Of a stretch of 64,000 nt of DNA, positions 43,390-52,741 are shown one piece after another. Position 1 is the stretch's first letter, and each line of letters begins with the position of its first letter. Below the pieces are notes generated by a model, which was given only the letters and a program-made list of their open reading frames with translations, made no database searches and was not told where the DNA came from. The position numbers and the translations under genes were made by a program. Source of the DNA: Streptomyces sp. WMMC500 (lineage in GTDB: Bacteria > Actinomycetota > Actinomycetes > Streptomycetales > Streptomycetaceae); assembly GCF_027497195.1 (NCBI RefSeq), contig NZ_CP114905.1, positions 3,753,501-3,817,500 on the forward strand, in the 5' to 3' direction.

Positions 43390-43986
43390 CTAGGACGCCG
43401 ACTTCGGGCGGGCGCGCAGGTGCGCCCGTTCGCCCTGGCCGCCGAAGAGGCTGAGGAACTCCACCGGCTCGTCGTCCGCCGCGCCGAACCAGTGCGGCAC
43501 GCGGGTGTCGAACTCGGCCGCCTCGCCGGGTTCGAGTACCAGGTCGTGTTCGCCGAGCACGACGCGCAGCCGGCCGTTCATCACGTACATCCACTCGTAG
43601 CCCTCGTGGGTGCGCGGATCCGGCTCCCGGCGTCCGCTGCCGGCCGGGATGATCAGCTTGAACGCCTGGATGCCGCCGGCGCGGCGGGACAGCGGGAGCA
43701 TCGTCATGCCGTTGCGCGTGACGGGGCGCAGATGGATGCGCGGGTCGCCGGTGGGCGGTGCGCCGACGAGTTCGTCGAGGGTCACGCCGTGCGCCCGGGC
43801 CAGCGGCAGCAGCAGCTCCAGCGTGGGGCGGCGGCTGCCGGACTCCAGCCGGGACAGGGTGCTCACCGAGATGCCGGTGGCCGCGGACAGCTCGGCGAGC
43901 GTCGACTCGCGCTGCCGGCGCAGCTCGCGCAGGCGGGGGCCGACGGCGGTGAGGGCGGTGTCGAGCTCGTCGTCGGGTTCTGCCAT
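43390..43986 (-). CDS. XRE-family regulator with cupin sensor domain
   Basis: A 198-residue repressor-type protein. The XRE helix-turn-helix is at about 15-70 (ESTLAELSAATGISVSTLSR and LESGSRRPTLELLLPL). The C-terminal cupin (about 105-185) contains HEGYEWMYVMNGRL and VPHWFGAADDEP. It probably senses a small ligand. It is divergent from the flavin oxidoreductase at 44069, with 82 bases between, and is the likely regulator of that gene. Confidence 0.92.
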   Translation of the reverse strand: MAEPDDELDTALTAVGPRLRELRRQRESTLAELSAATGISVSTLSRLESGSRRPTLELLLPLARAHGVTLDELVGAPPTGDPRIHLRPVTRNGMTMLPLSRRAGGIQAFKLIIPAGSGRREPDPRTHEGYEWMYVMNGRLRVVLGEHDLVLEPGEAAEFDTRVPHWFGAADDEPVEFLSLFGGQGERAHLRARPKSAS

Positions 43987-44068
43987 ACGAACAGTTTGCC
44001 ATAGCGGCAACAAAGTTTGCGGATCCTGTCGGGGCGGCCGCATGGTCGTCGGCATGGAGGTGGTCGAC

Positions 44069-45070
44069 GTGACCGACGAACTTGCGGAGACTTACGACGT
44101 GGCGGTGGTCGGCGGCGGCGCCGCCGGGCTGAGCGGGGCGCTGATGCTGGCCCGCTCCCGCCGCTCCGTGGCGGTGATCGACGCGGGCGCGCCCCGCAAC
44201 GCCCCGGCGGACGGCGTGCACGGGCTGCTGGCCCGCGAGGGCATGCCGCCGGGCGAGCTGCTGGCGCGCGGCCGGGCGGAGGTGCGCGGGTACGGCGCCC
44301 ACGTGGTGACCGGCGAGGTCACCGCGGCGACCCGGGACACCGAGGGCGGCGAAGACGGCGGGGCGGGCCACGGCGAGACCCCCGGCGGCTTCACCGTCGC
44401 GCTCGCCGACGGCCGGTCCGTACGCGCCCGACGGCTGCTGGTCACCAGCGGCCTCGTCGACGAGCTGCCCGCCGTGCCCGGCCTGCGCGAGCGCTGGGGC
44501 CGCGACGTGCTGCACTGCCCGTACTGCCACGGCTGGGAGGTCCGCGACCGGGCCGTCGGCGTGCTGGCCACCGGGCCCATGGCACTGCACCAGGCGCTGC
44601 TGTTCCGGCAGTTGACCGCCGACGTGACGTACTTCGCGCACACCACGGAAGCACCCGCCGGCGACGACGCCGAGCAGTTGGACGCCCTCGGCGTGCGGGT
44701 CGTCACCGGCGAGGTCGCGGGCCTGGAGGTCGCCGCCGACCGGCTCACGGGCGTGCGGCTCGCGGACGACACGGTCGTGCCCCGGCAGGCGCTCGTGGTG
44801 GCCTCGCGCATGGTGGCGCGCGGCGGGTTCCTGGCCGGCCTGGGCCTCACGCCCGTGGCGCACCCGTCCGGCATGGGCGAGCACATTCCCGCCGAGGCCA
44901 CCGGACGCACCGACGTGCCCGGGGTGTGGGTCGCGGGCAACGTCACCGACATGACCGCCCAGGTCGGCGCCGCCGCGGCGGCCGGCGCCATGGCCGGGGC
45001 GCAGATCAACGCCGACATCGCCGCCGAGGACGCCCGCCGGGCGGTCGCCGCCCGCCGGGTCGGCGTGTGA
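44069..45070 (+). CDS. NAD(P)/FAD oxidoreductase, thioredoxin-reductase-like
   Basis: A 333-residue flavoprotein. FAD motif YDVAVVGGGAAGLSGALMLA (about 9-28), a redox-active CPYCHGWE (CxxC, about 151-158), a second nucleotide region near VGVLATGPMALHQALL without the usual GxGxxG, and a C-terminal GNVTDMTAQVGAAAAAG. The start is GTG 44069 because GGAGGTGG precedes it; earlier ATGs at 44042 and 44054 lack a site. It is controlled, by position, by the divergent XRE-cupin gene and followed by a methyltransferase. Confidence 0.9.
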   Translation: MTDELAETYDVAVVGGGAAGLSGALMLARSRRSVAVIDAGAPRNAPADGVHGLLAREGMPPGELLARGRAEVRGYGAHVVTGEVTAATRDTEGGEDGGAGHGETPGGFTVALADGRSVRARRLLVTSGLVDELPAVPGLRERWGRDVLHCPYCHGWEVRDRAVGVLATGPMALHQALLFRQLTADVTYFAHTTEAPAGDDAEQLDALGVRVVTGEVAGLEVAADRLTGVRLADDTVVPRQALVVASRMVARGGFLAGLGLTPVAHPSGMGEHIPAEATGRTDVPGVWVAGNVTDMTAQVGAAAAAGAMAGAQINADIAAEDARRAVAARRVGV

Positions 45071-45110
45071 CGTCCCAGACGGCAGAAACGACGGCAGAGA
45101 GGAACCGAGG

Positions 45111-45761
45111 ATGACGAACGCGACGGAAGAGTTCGGCGAGGCGTACTGGGAGGAGATGTACCGCGGCCGGGACGCGGTCTGGAGCGGCCGGCCCAACCCG
45201 CAGCTCGTGACCGAGATCGCGGACCTGACGCCCGGCACCGCCCTGGAGGCCGGCTGCGGCGAGGGCGCCGACGCCATCTGGCTCGCCGAGCGCGGCTGGC
45301 GGGTGACGGCCGTGGACATCTCCGGCACCGCCCTGGACCGCGCCCGCGCACACGCCGAGGCGCGCGGGCCGGAGGTCGCGGGACGTCTCACCTGGGTACG
45401 GGCGGACCTGACCGACGCCACGCCGGACGGCGCCCCCTTCGACCTGGTCACCACGCACTACGTGCACACGACGGCCTCCCGCGAGGCGCTCTTCTGCCGC
45501 CTCGCGGCGACGGTGGCGCCGGGCGGCACGCTGCTCGTCGTCGGCCACCACGAGACGGACCCCCGCGCCGCCGAGATGGCCGAGGCGCACCCGGGGGTGC
45601 ACTTCACCGCGGCCGACGTGGCGGCGGACCTGGTGCCGGAGGACTGGGAGATCGCCGTGGCGGAGGTGCGGACGCGGCTGGCGCCCGTGGGCCACGAGCC
45701 GCACGACGGCGGCGAGCCCGTCGAGCACCACGACGCGGTCCTGCGCGCCCGGAGGCGCTGA
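45111..45761 (+). CDS. Class I SAM-dependent methyltransferase
   Basis: A 216-residue methyltransferase. Motif I reads ALEAGCGEGADAIWLAERGW (about 44-63), motif II VTAVDISGTALDRAR, and the post-motif PFDLVTTHYVHT. It resembles methyltransferases of the thiopurine/tellurite type (family 25). It follows the flavoprotein gene by 40 bases with GAGAGGAACC upstream, and is probably part of the same transcript. Confidence 0.9.
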   Translation: MTNATEEFGEAYWEEMYRGRDAVWSGRPNPQLVTEIADLTPGTALEAGCGEGADAIWLAERGWRVTAVDISGTALDRARAHAEARGPEVAGRLTWVRADLTDATPDGAPFDLVTTHYVHTTASREALFCRLAATVAPGGTLLVVGHHETDPRAAEMAEAHPGVHFTAADVAADLVPEDWEIAVAEVRTRLAPVGHEPHDGGEPVEHHDAVLRARRR

Positions 45762-45767
45762 GCCGGC

Positions 45768-45799
45768 GGACGCCCCGCCCTGTGCGGGGCGGGGCGTCC
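45768..45799 (+). terminator. Strong hairpin after the methyltransferase gene
   Basis: A 13-bp inverted repeat GGACGCCCCGCCC / GGGCGGGGCGTCC with a 6-base loop begins 6 bases after the stop at 45761. It ends the flavoprotein-methyltransferase transcript facing the minus-strand hemB gene. The rest of the gap to 45946 shows nothing else. Confidence 0.72.
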
Positions 45800-45946
45800 G
45801 TCGGACCTGACTCGGCATCACGCATTGCCGTCCATTTGGCGGGAGTCGGCGGCCCTCCACGGCCGCGGCCCGCGCAGGTGAGGAGGGTTGCGTACGAGCC
45901 GGGGCGGCACGGCACCGGCGCCGCTGCCCGGCGGCGCCGGGGAGCG

Positions 45947-46963
45947 TCAGTCGCGCAGTCGCCGGGCCGCGTCGATCGCCCAGTACGTGAGGATCATCTG
46001 CGCCCCGGCCCGCCTGATCCCCGTCAGCGTCTCCATCATCGCCGCGTCCCGGTCCACCCAGCCGCGCTCCGCCGCCGCCTCGACCATCGCGAACTCGCCC
46101 GAGATCTGGTACGCCGCCACCGGCACGTCCGCCTCGTCGGCGACCCGGCGCAGCACGTCGAGATACGGCAGCGCCGGCTTGACCATCACCATGTCGGCGC
46201 CCTCGGCGAGGTCGAGGGACAGCTCGCGCAGCGCCTCGCGGGCGTTCGGCGGGTCCTGCTGGTACGTCTTCCGGTCGCCCCGCAGCGAGGAGTTGATCGC
46301 CTCGCGGAACGGCCCGTAGAAGGCGGAGGTGTACTTCACGGTGTACGCGAGGACCGCCGTGTCCGTGTGCCCCGCCCGGTCCAGCGCCTCGCGGATCACC
46401 GCGACCTGGCCGTCCATCATGCCGCTCGGCCCCAGCACGTGCGCCCCGGCGTCCGCCTGGACGACGGCCATCTCCGCGTACCGCGCGAGCGTCGCGTCGT
46501 TGTCGACCCGGCCCGCGGCGTCCAGCACCCCGCAGTGCCCGTGGTCGGTGGTCTCGTCCAGGCACACGTCGGACATGACCACCAGGTCGTCCCCGACCTC
46601 CGCGCGCACGTCCCGCAGCGCGACCTGGAGGATGCCGTCGGGGTCCGTGCCGGCCGAGCCGATCGCGTCCTTCTTGTGCTCCTCCGGCACGCCGAAGAGC
46701 ATGATCCCCCCGACGCCCGCGGCGACCGCCTCGGCGGCGGCCTTCTTCAGGCTGTCGCGGGAGTGCTGCACGACGCCCGGCATCGCGGCGACGGGCACCG
46801 GCTCGTCGGTGCCCTCGCGGACGAACGCGGGCAGGATCAGCTCCGCCGGGTGCAGCCGGGTCTCGGCGACCATGCGCCGCAGCGCGGGCGTGGTGCGCAG
46901 CCGCCGCGGGCGGATGACGGGACCGGCGACGGGGCCGGGGTGCGCGTTGTCGGTGCCGGACAC
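45947..46963 (-). CDS. hemB: Delta-aminolevulinic acid dehydratase (porphobilinogen synthase)
   Basis: A 338-residue enzyme that joins two 5-aminolevulinate molecules into porphobilinogen. The Schiff-base lysines are Lys210 ([13 protein letters not shown]) and Lys262 ([13 protein letters not shown]). The metal region reads [14 protein letters not shown], with Asp and Thr in place of zinc-binding cysteines, which points to a magnesium-type enzyme. It lies 145 bases downstream of hemD on the same strand and is probably the last gene of the haem cluster or a separate unit. Confidence 0.96.
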   Translation of the reverse strand: MSGTDNAHPGPVAGPVIRPRRLRTTPALRRMVAETRLHPAELILPAFVREGTDEPVPVAAMPGVVQHSRDSLKKAAAEAVAAGVGGIMLFGVPEEHKKDAIGSAGTDPDGILQVALRDVRAEVGDDLVVMSDVCLDETTDHGHCGVLDAAGRVDNDATLARYAEMAVVQADAGAHVLGPSGMMDGQVAVIREALDRAGHTDTAVLAYTVKYTSAFYGPFREAINSSLRGDRKTYQQDPPNAREALRELSLDLAEGADMVMVKPALPYLDVLRRVADEADVPVAAYQISGEFAMVEAAAERGWVDRDAAMMETLTGIRRAGAQMILTYWAIDAARRLRD

Positions 46964-47108
46964 GTGTGCTTACCTCCGTGGTGCTCCGGGGCGGCCGGTG
47001 GCCCGCCCCGCGAGGGCGCGCACGAAAGGACGCGCCCCATAGCGGGCGGCGGGGGGCCGGATGCCGTCCACCGTACGCCCCGGCCGGGCCGCCCCGCGGC
47101 GGGCCCCG

Positions 47109-48836
47109 TCAGCTCGTGGTCGTCGTCCGCGCCCGGCGCCGCGGCCTGCGCTCGCTGGGCCGGGTGACGTGCTCCCCGGCCTCGACCGCCGCCGCCCGGC
47201 GGCGCGCGCCGAACTCCGCCAGCGCCTCGGCCAGCTTGTGCACGGACGGCTCCGGCGCCATGACGTCGACGCGCAGCCCGTGCTCCTCCGCGGTCTTCGC
47301 CGTCGCCGGTCCGATACAGGCGATGATCGTGACGTTGTGCGGCTTGCCGGCGATGCCGACGAGGTTCCGCACCGTCGAGGACGAGGTGAACAGCACGGCG
47401 TCGAACCCGCCGCCCTTGATCGCCTCGCGGGTCTCGGCCGGCGGCGGCGACGCCCGCACCGTGCGGTACGCGGTGATGTCGTCGACCTCCCAGCCCAGAT
47501 CCTTCAGCCCCGCCACCAGCGTCTCGGTGGCGATGTCAGCGCGCGGCAGGAACACCCGGTCGATCGGGTCGAAGACGGGGTCGTACGGCGGCCAGTCCTC
47601 CAGCAGCCCGTGCGAGGACTGCTCGCCGCTGGGCTGCAGGTCGGGCCGGACGCCGAACTCCACCAGCGCCGCCGCCGTCTGCTCGCCGACCGCCGCGACC
47701 TTTATGCCGGCGAACGCGCGGGCGTCGAGCCCGTACTCCTCGAACTTCTCGCGCACCGCCTTGACGGCGTTGACGGAGGTGAAGGCGATCCACTCGTACC
47801 GCCCGGTGACCAGGCCCTTGACCGCCCGCTCCATCTGCTGCGGGGTGCGCGGCGGCTCGACGGCGATCGTCGGCACCTCGTGCGGCACGGCGCCGTACGA
47901 GCGCAGTTGCTCGGACAGCGACGCGGCCTGCTCCTTCGTCCGCGGCACCAGCACGTGCCAGCCGAAGAGCGGCTTGGACTCGAACCAGGCCAACTGCTCG
48001 CGGCGGGCCGGCGCGCTCTGCTCGCCGACGACCGCTATCACCGCCTGCCCGGCGTCCGGCGACGGCAGCACCTTCGCCGACTTCAGCACCTGCGCGACGC
48101 TGCCGAGCGTGGCGCTGAACGTCCGCTGCCGCGTCGTCGTACCGGCGAGCGTGACCGTCATCGGGGTGTCCGGCTTGCGGCCGGCGGCGACCAGTTCGCG
48201 CGCCGTCGCCGCGGTGGCCTCCAGGGACGTCTGCACCACGAGCGTGCAGTCGCTGGCGCCCGCCTCGCCCCAGATCTGCTCCGAGGCGGTCGCGGCGTCC
48301 ACGACGCGCACGTCCGTGCCCTCCGGGTCGTGCAGCGGCACACCGGCGTACGCGGGCACGCCGACGGCGGTCGCGACGCCGGGCACCACCTCGAAGGCGA
48401 TGCCCTCGGCGGCGCAGGCACGCATCGCCTGCGCGGCGCCGCCGTCGAGGCCCGGATCGCCCGCCACGGCATGGACGACCCGCCTGCCGGCGCGCGCGGC
48501 CTCCATGACAAGATGGCCTGCGTCAGCGGCCGTTGGCGGTTCGTCGTCCCCCGCGGCCGCCGACGTCTGCGCCGCGGGCGCCGCCGACGTGTGCGGCGTG
48601 ACCGCGCCGGCGCGCGCGTGGGCGCGTACGACGGCGAGGACCTTCGGGTCGGCGATCAGGACGTCCGCGGAAGACAGCGCTTCCACGGCGCGCAGCGTCA
48701 GCAGGCCCGGATCCCCGGGTCCTGCGCCCAGGAACGTGACGTGCCCGCGGGCGGCGGGACCGGGCGGGCGGGCCGCGCCGGTCGCTGCGGTACGCGCCGA
48801 CGCGCTGGCCTTACGGGTCGAAGGCGTGGGGCTCAA
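47109..48836 (-). CDS. hemD: Fused uroporphyrinogen-III methyltransferase-like / uroporphyrinogen-III synthase
   Basis: A 575-residue fusion from a TTG at 48836 that overlaps the hemC stop (TTGA), with GGGGGAG upstream. The N-terminal half (about 15-260) is an SUMT-like domain with HVTFLGAGPGDPGLLTLRA; the C-terminal half (about 290-560) is HemD synthase with WHVLVPRTKEQAASLSEQL and VLFTSSSTVRNLVG. HemD closes hydroxymethylbilane to uroporphyrinogen III. The usual GGDPFxFGRG SUMT motif is replaced by AVAGDPGLDGGAA, so methyltransferase activity is doubtful; this variant is known from Streptomyces hemD fusions. Confidence 0.93.
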   Translation of the reverse strand: MSPTPSTRKASASARTAATGAARPPGPAARGHVTFLGAGPGDPGLLTLRAVEALSSADVLIADPKVLAVVRAHARAGAVTPHTSAAPAAQTSAAAGDDEPPTAADAGHLVMEAARAGRRVVHAVAGDPGLDGGAAQAMRACAAEGIAFEVVPGVATAVGVPAYAGVPLHDPEGTDVRVVDAATASEQIWGEAGASDCTLVVQTSLEATAATARELVAAGRKPDTPMTVTLAGTTTRQRTFSATLGSVAQVLKSAKVLPSPDAGQAVIAVVGEQSAPARREQLAWFESKPLFGWHVLVPRTKEQAASLSEQLRSYGAVPHEVPTIAVEPPRTPQQMERAVKGLVTGRYEWIAFTSVNAVKAVREKFEEYGLDARAFAGIKVAAVGEQTAAALVEFGVRPDLQPSGEQSSHGLLEDWPPYDPVFDPIDRVFLPRADIATETLVAGLKDLGWEVDDITAYRTVRASPPPAETREAIKGGGFDAVLFTSSSTVRNLVGIAGKPHNVTIIACIGPATAKTAEEHGLRVDVMAPEPSVHKLAEALAEFGARRRAAAVEAGEHVTRPSERRPRRRARTTTTS

Positions 48837-49879
48837 AGTCGCTCCCCCATCAGACCGGCCGCGCCCTTGGCGAGCATCTCTTCTGCTAGCTCGCGTCCGA
48901 GCGCCACGGCGTCGTCGTGCGACGCCGGCACGGGGCCGGTGGCGGACATCTGCACCAGAGCGGAGCCGTCGGGGGTGCCGACGACGCCGCGCAGGCGCAT
49001 CTCGGTGACAGTCGACGCTGTGCCCTTGTCGGCCCCGGAGGGACCCTCCGCGTGCAGGTCGGCGAGCGCGCCCACGGGCGCGCTGCAGCCGGCCTCCAGG
49101 GCGGCGAGCAGCGTCCGCTCGGCGGTGACGGCGACCCGCGTCCGCGGGTCGTCCAGCTCCGCGAGCTGGGCGGTCAGGTGCGCGCTCGACGAGGCGCACT
49201 CGACCGCCAGGGCCCCCTGGCCGGGGGCGGGCAAGACTGCATCGAGGGGGATCAGCTCGGTGGCCTCGGCCAGCCGGCCGAGGCGGCTGAGCCCCGCGGC
49301 GGCGAGGGCGACGGCGTCGAGCTCCCCCTTGTGTACGTACCCGATGCGGGTGTCGACGTTCCCGCGGACCGGGACGGTCTCGATGGCGCCGCCGAGGGAG
49401 CGGGCCCAGGCGTGCAACTGACAGGCGCGGCGCGCCGAGCCGGTGCCTATCCGGGGCCGGCCGCCGGCGGCGAGCAGCGGCTCGAAGCCGAGGCCGTCGC
49501 GGGCGACGAGCACGTCGCGCGGGTCCTCGCGGGGCGGCACGGCGGCGATGACCAGTTCCCCGGGCTGCGTGGTCGGCAGGTCCTTCAGGGAGTGCACCGC
49601 GAGGTCCACCTCGCCGCGCACCACGGCCTCGCGCAGGGCGGCGACGAAGACGCCCTGGCCGCCGATCTCGGACAGGTGCTGCCGGGACACGTCCCCGTAC
49701 GTGGTGATCTCGAACAGCTCGACGGAGCGTCCGGTGAGGCGCCGTACCGATTCGGCAACCTGCTCGGACTGCGCGAGCGCGAGCTTGCTGCGCCGCGTGC
49801 CGAGGCGCAGCGGGCGCCGGAAGCGCGGGGCTTCCTGCGCCCCGGCCTCCTTCGCCGGCGTCGGCTTGGCTGCGGTCAT
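48833..49879 (-). CDS. hemC: Hydroxymethylbilane synthase (porphobilinogen deaminase)
   Basis: A 348-residue enzyme that links four porphobilinogen units. Motifs: RLGTRRSKLALAQSEQVA (about 25-42), the catalytic Asp region EVDLAVHSLKDLPT (about 90-103) and the dipyrromethane-cofactor Cys265 in LEAGCSAPVGA. The ATG overlaps the hemA stop by 4 bases and its stop overlaps the hemD TTG, so the operon is translationally coupled. Confidence 0.97.
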   Translation of the reverse strand: MTAAKPTPAKEAGAQEAPRFRRPLRLGTRRSKLALAQSEQVAESVRRLTGRSVELFEITTYGDVSRQHLSEIGGQGVFVAALREAVVRGEVDLAVHSLKDLPTTQPGELVIAAVPPREDPRDVLVARDGLGFEPLLAAGGRPRIGTGSARRACQLHAWARSLGGAIETVPVRGNVDTRIGYVHKGELDAVALAAAGLSRLGRLAEATELIPLDAVLPAPGQGALAVECASSSAHLTAQLAELDDPRTRVAVTAERTLLAALEAGCSAPVGALADLHAEGPSGADKGTASTVTEMRLRGVVGTPDGSALVQMSATGPVPASHDDAVALGRELAEEMLAKGAAGLMGERL

Positions 49880-51501
49880 GACGGCTCCCGTTCACTGCGT
49901 GCGCTGGCCGCCGCGCGGCCGGAGTCCGCGCGGCTGACGGCGTCGACGGTGGCCGGGTCGAGGTCGAAGAGTTCCCGCAGGGCGTCCGCGTACCCCGCTC
50001 CATCGGGGGTGGCGGCCAGCTCCTTGACCCGTACGGTCGGCGCGTGCAGCAGCTTGTCCACGACGCGGCGCACGGTCTGCGCCACCTCGGCCCGCTGACG
50101 TTCGTCGAGCCCGGGCAGCCTACCCTCCAAACGGGCGATCTCGCCCGCGACGACGTCCTGGGCCATGGTCCGCAGCGCGACCACGGTGGGCGTGATGCCG
50201 GCGGCCCGCTGCGCGGCCCCGAAGGCGTCGACCTCCTCGGCCACGATGGCCCGCACCCGGTCCACGTCGGCGGCCATCGGCGCGTCGGCGGAGGCCCCGG
50301 CGAGGGTCTCGATGTCGACGAACCGGACCCCGGGGGTGTCGTGCAGGGCGTGATCGATATCACGTGGCATGGCAAGGTCAAGCAGCGCGAGCCCGCCCCC
50401 GGCGGCAGCGGCAGCCGCTCCGCCGGCACCCCCACCAGCGTCTCCGGTGCGGCGGCCGCGAGTCCCTCGAAGCTCCTCGCCGCCCGCCTTCGCGCGGCTC
50501 GGCGCGCCAGCGCCTGAGTCCGGCGCGCCGGCGCCGCCGCTCGCGCCCTTCGCGCGGCGGTGCAGCGCGGTGGCCACGTCGTCGGCGGTCAGCACCAGGC
50601 CCGTGGCACCCGTGCAGGAGACGACCAGGTCCGCCGTCACCAACTCGTCCGGGATCTCCTCCACCCGCGCCGCCCGGGCCACCGGCCCGCCCGCCGCGGC
50701 CCCGTCGGACTGCACCTGCGCCGGAATCGCCCCCGCCGCGACCGCCGACCCCGCCGCGACCGCCGCAGGCGACCCCGCAGGCGACCAGCCGCCCGTGACC
50801 GCCGACCCCGCGTTGAGGCTCGCCGCCAGGCGCTCCGCGCGCTCGTACGTCCGGTTGGCGATCACCAGCTCCGCCGCCCCGGCCCGCGCCAGCGTCGTCG
50901 CCGCCAGCGACGACATCGAGCCCGCGCCGATCACCAGCGCGCGGCGCCCCGCCACCCACTCGGCCACCGGTGCGCCGGCCGCGAGCTGCGTCAGCCCGAA
51001 CGAGACCAGCGACTGGCCCGCCCGGTCGATCCCCGTTTCGCTGTGCGCCCGCTTGCCGACCCGGAGCGCCTGCTGGAACAGGTCGTTCAGCGTCCGGCCC
51101 ACGGCGTGCACCCGCTGCCCGAGCGCCAGCGACTCCTTGATCTGGCCGAGGATCTGCCCCTCGCCGACGACCATGGAGTCCAGCCCGCAGCCCACCGTGA
51201 ACAGGTGGTGCACGGCGCGGTTCTCGTAGTGCACGTACAGGTGCGGCGTCAGCTCCTCCAGGCTCGCGCCCGCGTGCTGCGCCAGCAGCGTCGACAGCTC
51301 GGCGACGCCCGCGTGGAACTTGTCCACCGCCGCGTACAGCTCTATCCGGTTGCACGTGGCGAGCACCGCCGCCTCGGTGACCGGAGCCGCCGCCACCGCG
51401 TCCGCGAGCAGCTTCGCGCGCGCGTCCGGCGCGAGCGAGGCCCGCTCCAGCACGCTCACGGGTGCGCTGCGGTGGCTGAGGCCGACGACGAGGACACTCA
51501 T
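49876..51501 (-). CDS. hemA: Glutamyl-tRNA reductase
   Basis: A 541-residue enzyme that reduces glutamyl-tRNA to glutamate-1-semialdehyde, the committed C5 step. It opens VGLSHRSAPVSVLER; the catalytic Cys50 is in VLATCNRIELY, followed by the GEGQILGQIKESL segment and the NADPH-binding LVIGAGSMSSLAA. Two Ala/Gly-rich inserts (about 233-275 and 310-360) interrupt the NADPH domain. Its ATG overlaps the rex stop by 4 bases, tying production to Rex control. Confidence 0.97.
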   Translation of the reverse strand: MSVLVVGLSHRSAPVSVLERASLAPDARAKLLADAVAAAPVTEAAVLATCNRIELYAAVDKFHAGVAELSTLLAQHAGASLEELTPHLYVHYENRAVHHLFTVGCGLDSMVVGEGQILGQIKESLALGQRVHAVGRTLNDLFQQALRVGKRAHSETGIDRAGQSLVSFGLTQLAAGAPVAEWVAGRRALVIGAGSMSSLAATTLARAGAAELVIANRTYERAERLAASLNAGSAVTGGWSPAGSPAAVAAGSAVAAGAIPAQVQSDGAAAGGPVARAARVEEIPDELVTADLVVSCTGATGLVLTADDVATALHRRAKGASGGAGAPDSGAGAPSRAKAGGEELRGTRGRRTGDAGGGAGGAAAAAAGGGLALLDLAMPRDIDHALHDTPGVRFVDIETLAGASADAPMAADVDRVRAIVAEEVDAFGAAQRAAGITPTVVALRTMAQDVVAGEIARLEGRLPGLDERQRAEVAQTVRRVVDKLLHAPTVRVKELAATPDGAGYADALRELFDLDPATVDAVSRADSGRAAASARSEREPS

Positions 51502-52307
51502 GCGGGCATCACGGCGGGCACGTCCCCGTCGGGCCCCTGCCCGGTGCGCTTCTTCGCGGCGGGGGCCGGGCCCGCCGCCGCGGCCGCCGCGGGCGTACCG
51601 CCCTCGGCCGCGGCCGCCGCCTCGGCCTCGCGCAGCTCGGCCTCCTCGCCGGCCTTGCGCTGCTCGTGGAAGGCGAGGATCTGCAGCTCTATCGACAGGT
51701 CGACCTTGCGCACGTCGACGCCCTCGGGGACGTTCAGCACGGTCGGCGCGAAGTTGAGGATCGAGGTGACGCCCGCCTCCACCAGCCGGTTGCAGACCGC
51801 CTGCGCGGCGCCCGCGGGGGTGGCGATGACGCCGATGGAGACGCCGCTCTCCTTGATCAGCGGCTCCAGTTCGTCGGTGTGCCGCACGGTCAGGCCCGCG
51901 ACCTGCTTGCCGGTCATGGCCCGGTCGGCGTCGATGAGCCCGGCGACGCGGAAGCCGCGGGAGGCGAAGCCGCCGTAGCCGGCGAGGGCGGCGCCGAGGT
52001 TACCGATACCGACGATGACCACGGGCCAGTCCTGGGTCAGGCCCAGCTCGCGGGAGATCTGGTAGACGAGGTACTCGACGTCGTAGCCGACGCCGCGGGT
52101 GCCGTAGGAGCCGAGGTACGAGAAGTCCTTGCGCAGCTTCGCCGAGTTGACGCCGGCGGCGGCGGCCAGTTCCTCGGAGGAGACCGTGGGCACGGAGCGC
52201 TCCGAGAGCGCCGTGAGGGCCCGCAGATACAGGGGGAGCCGGGCGACGGTGGCCTCGGGGATTCCTCGGCTTCTTGTCGCCGTTCGGTGAGTTCGGCCAG
52301 TTGCCAC
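51498..52307 (-). CDS. rex: Redox-sensing transcriptional repressor Rex
   Basis: A 269-residue repressor. The winged helix is at about 20-85 (RLPLYLRALTALSERSVPTV, KLRKDFSYLGSYGTRGVGYD) and the Rossmann NADH-binding domain begins VVIVGIGNLGAALAGYGG. NADH binding releases it from DNA when respiration is limited. GTG 52307 has CAGGAG upstream and matches Streptomyces Rex N-termini (ATGRTHRTATRSRGIPEATV). The C-terminal 35 residues are an Ala-rich tail. It heads the rex-hemACD operon and has its own operator upstream. Confidence 0.97.
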   Translation of the reverse strand: MATGRTHRTATRSRGIPEATVARLPLYLRALTALSERSVPTVSSEELAAAAGVNSAKLRKDFSYLGSYGTRGVGYDVEYLVYQISRELGLTQDWPVVIVGIGNLGAALAGYGGFASRGFRVAGLIDADRAMTGKQVAGLTVRHTDELEPLIKESGVSIGVIATPAGAAQAVCNRLVEAGVTSILNFAPTVLNVPEGVDVRKVDLSIELQILAFHEQRKAGEEAELREAEAAAAAEGGTPAAAAAAGPAPAAKKRTGQGPDGDVPAVMPA

Positions 52308-52384
52308 AGTGCTCCTGACGCTAGCGCGGTGCCGCGTACGGCCCGCCGGGGCGAAACCGCACTGATGAGAGAAGGCTATGCCTT

Positions 52385-52400
52385 TGTGAACGCGTGCACA
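52385..52400. promoter_or_regulatory. Rex operator (ROP) upstream of rex-hemACD
   Basis: TGTGAACGCGTGCACA matches the Streptomyces Rex operator TGTGAACnnnTTCACA with one mismatch. It lies 78 bases upstream of the rex start and after the glutaredoxin gene's stop, the position expected for autoregulation of rex-hemACD. Confidence 0.82.
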
Positions 52401-52450
52401 AAGATGGTGTCCGCTTTGTCCGGGCAAAGTGACGGGCGTCACCCCGCGGC

Positions 52451-52741
52451 TCACGACCGCAGCGCCCGCCGCAGCCGCTGCGGGTCGACCCGCCAGAAGT
52501 CGTGCTGCTCACCGTCCACGAGGACCACCGGGATCTGCTCCCAGTAGCGGCGGTACAGCTCCTCGTCCCGGGTGATGTCCTTCTCCTCCCAGGCGGCGCC
52601 GAGCTCCGCACAGACGGAGACGACGACCTCGCGCGCCTCGTCGCACAGATGGCAGCCGGGCTTGCCGATGAGGGTCACGGTCCGGTCGGCGGGGTCGGGC
52701 GCGGGCGCGGAGGCGGCCGTCTTGCGTCGCAGCAGGCTCAT
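52451..52741 (-). CDS. Glutaredoxin-like thiol-redox protein
   Basis: A 96-residue thioredoxin-fold protein (DUF836/glutaredoxin-like group). The active site is [11 protein letters not shown] (CxxC, about 30-33) and the cis-Pro segment is [11 protein letters not shown]. It is cytoplasmic and could act in mycothiol- or thioredoxin-linked reduction. It is encoded immediately upstream of rex on the same strand. The start ATG 52741 is chosen over a longer frame from 52825. Confidence 0.88.
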   Translation of the reverse strand: MSLLRRKTAASAPAPDPADRTVTLIGKPGCHLCDEAREVVVSVCAELGAAWEEKDITRDEELYRRYWEQIPVVLVDGEQHDFWRVDPQRLRRALRS

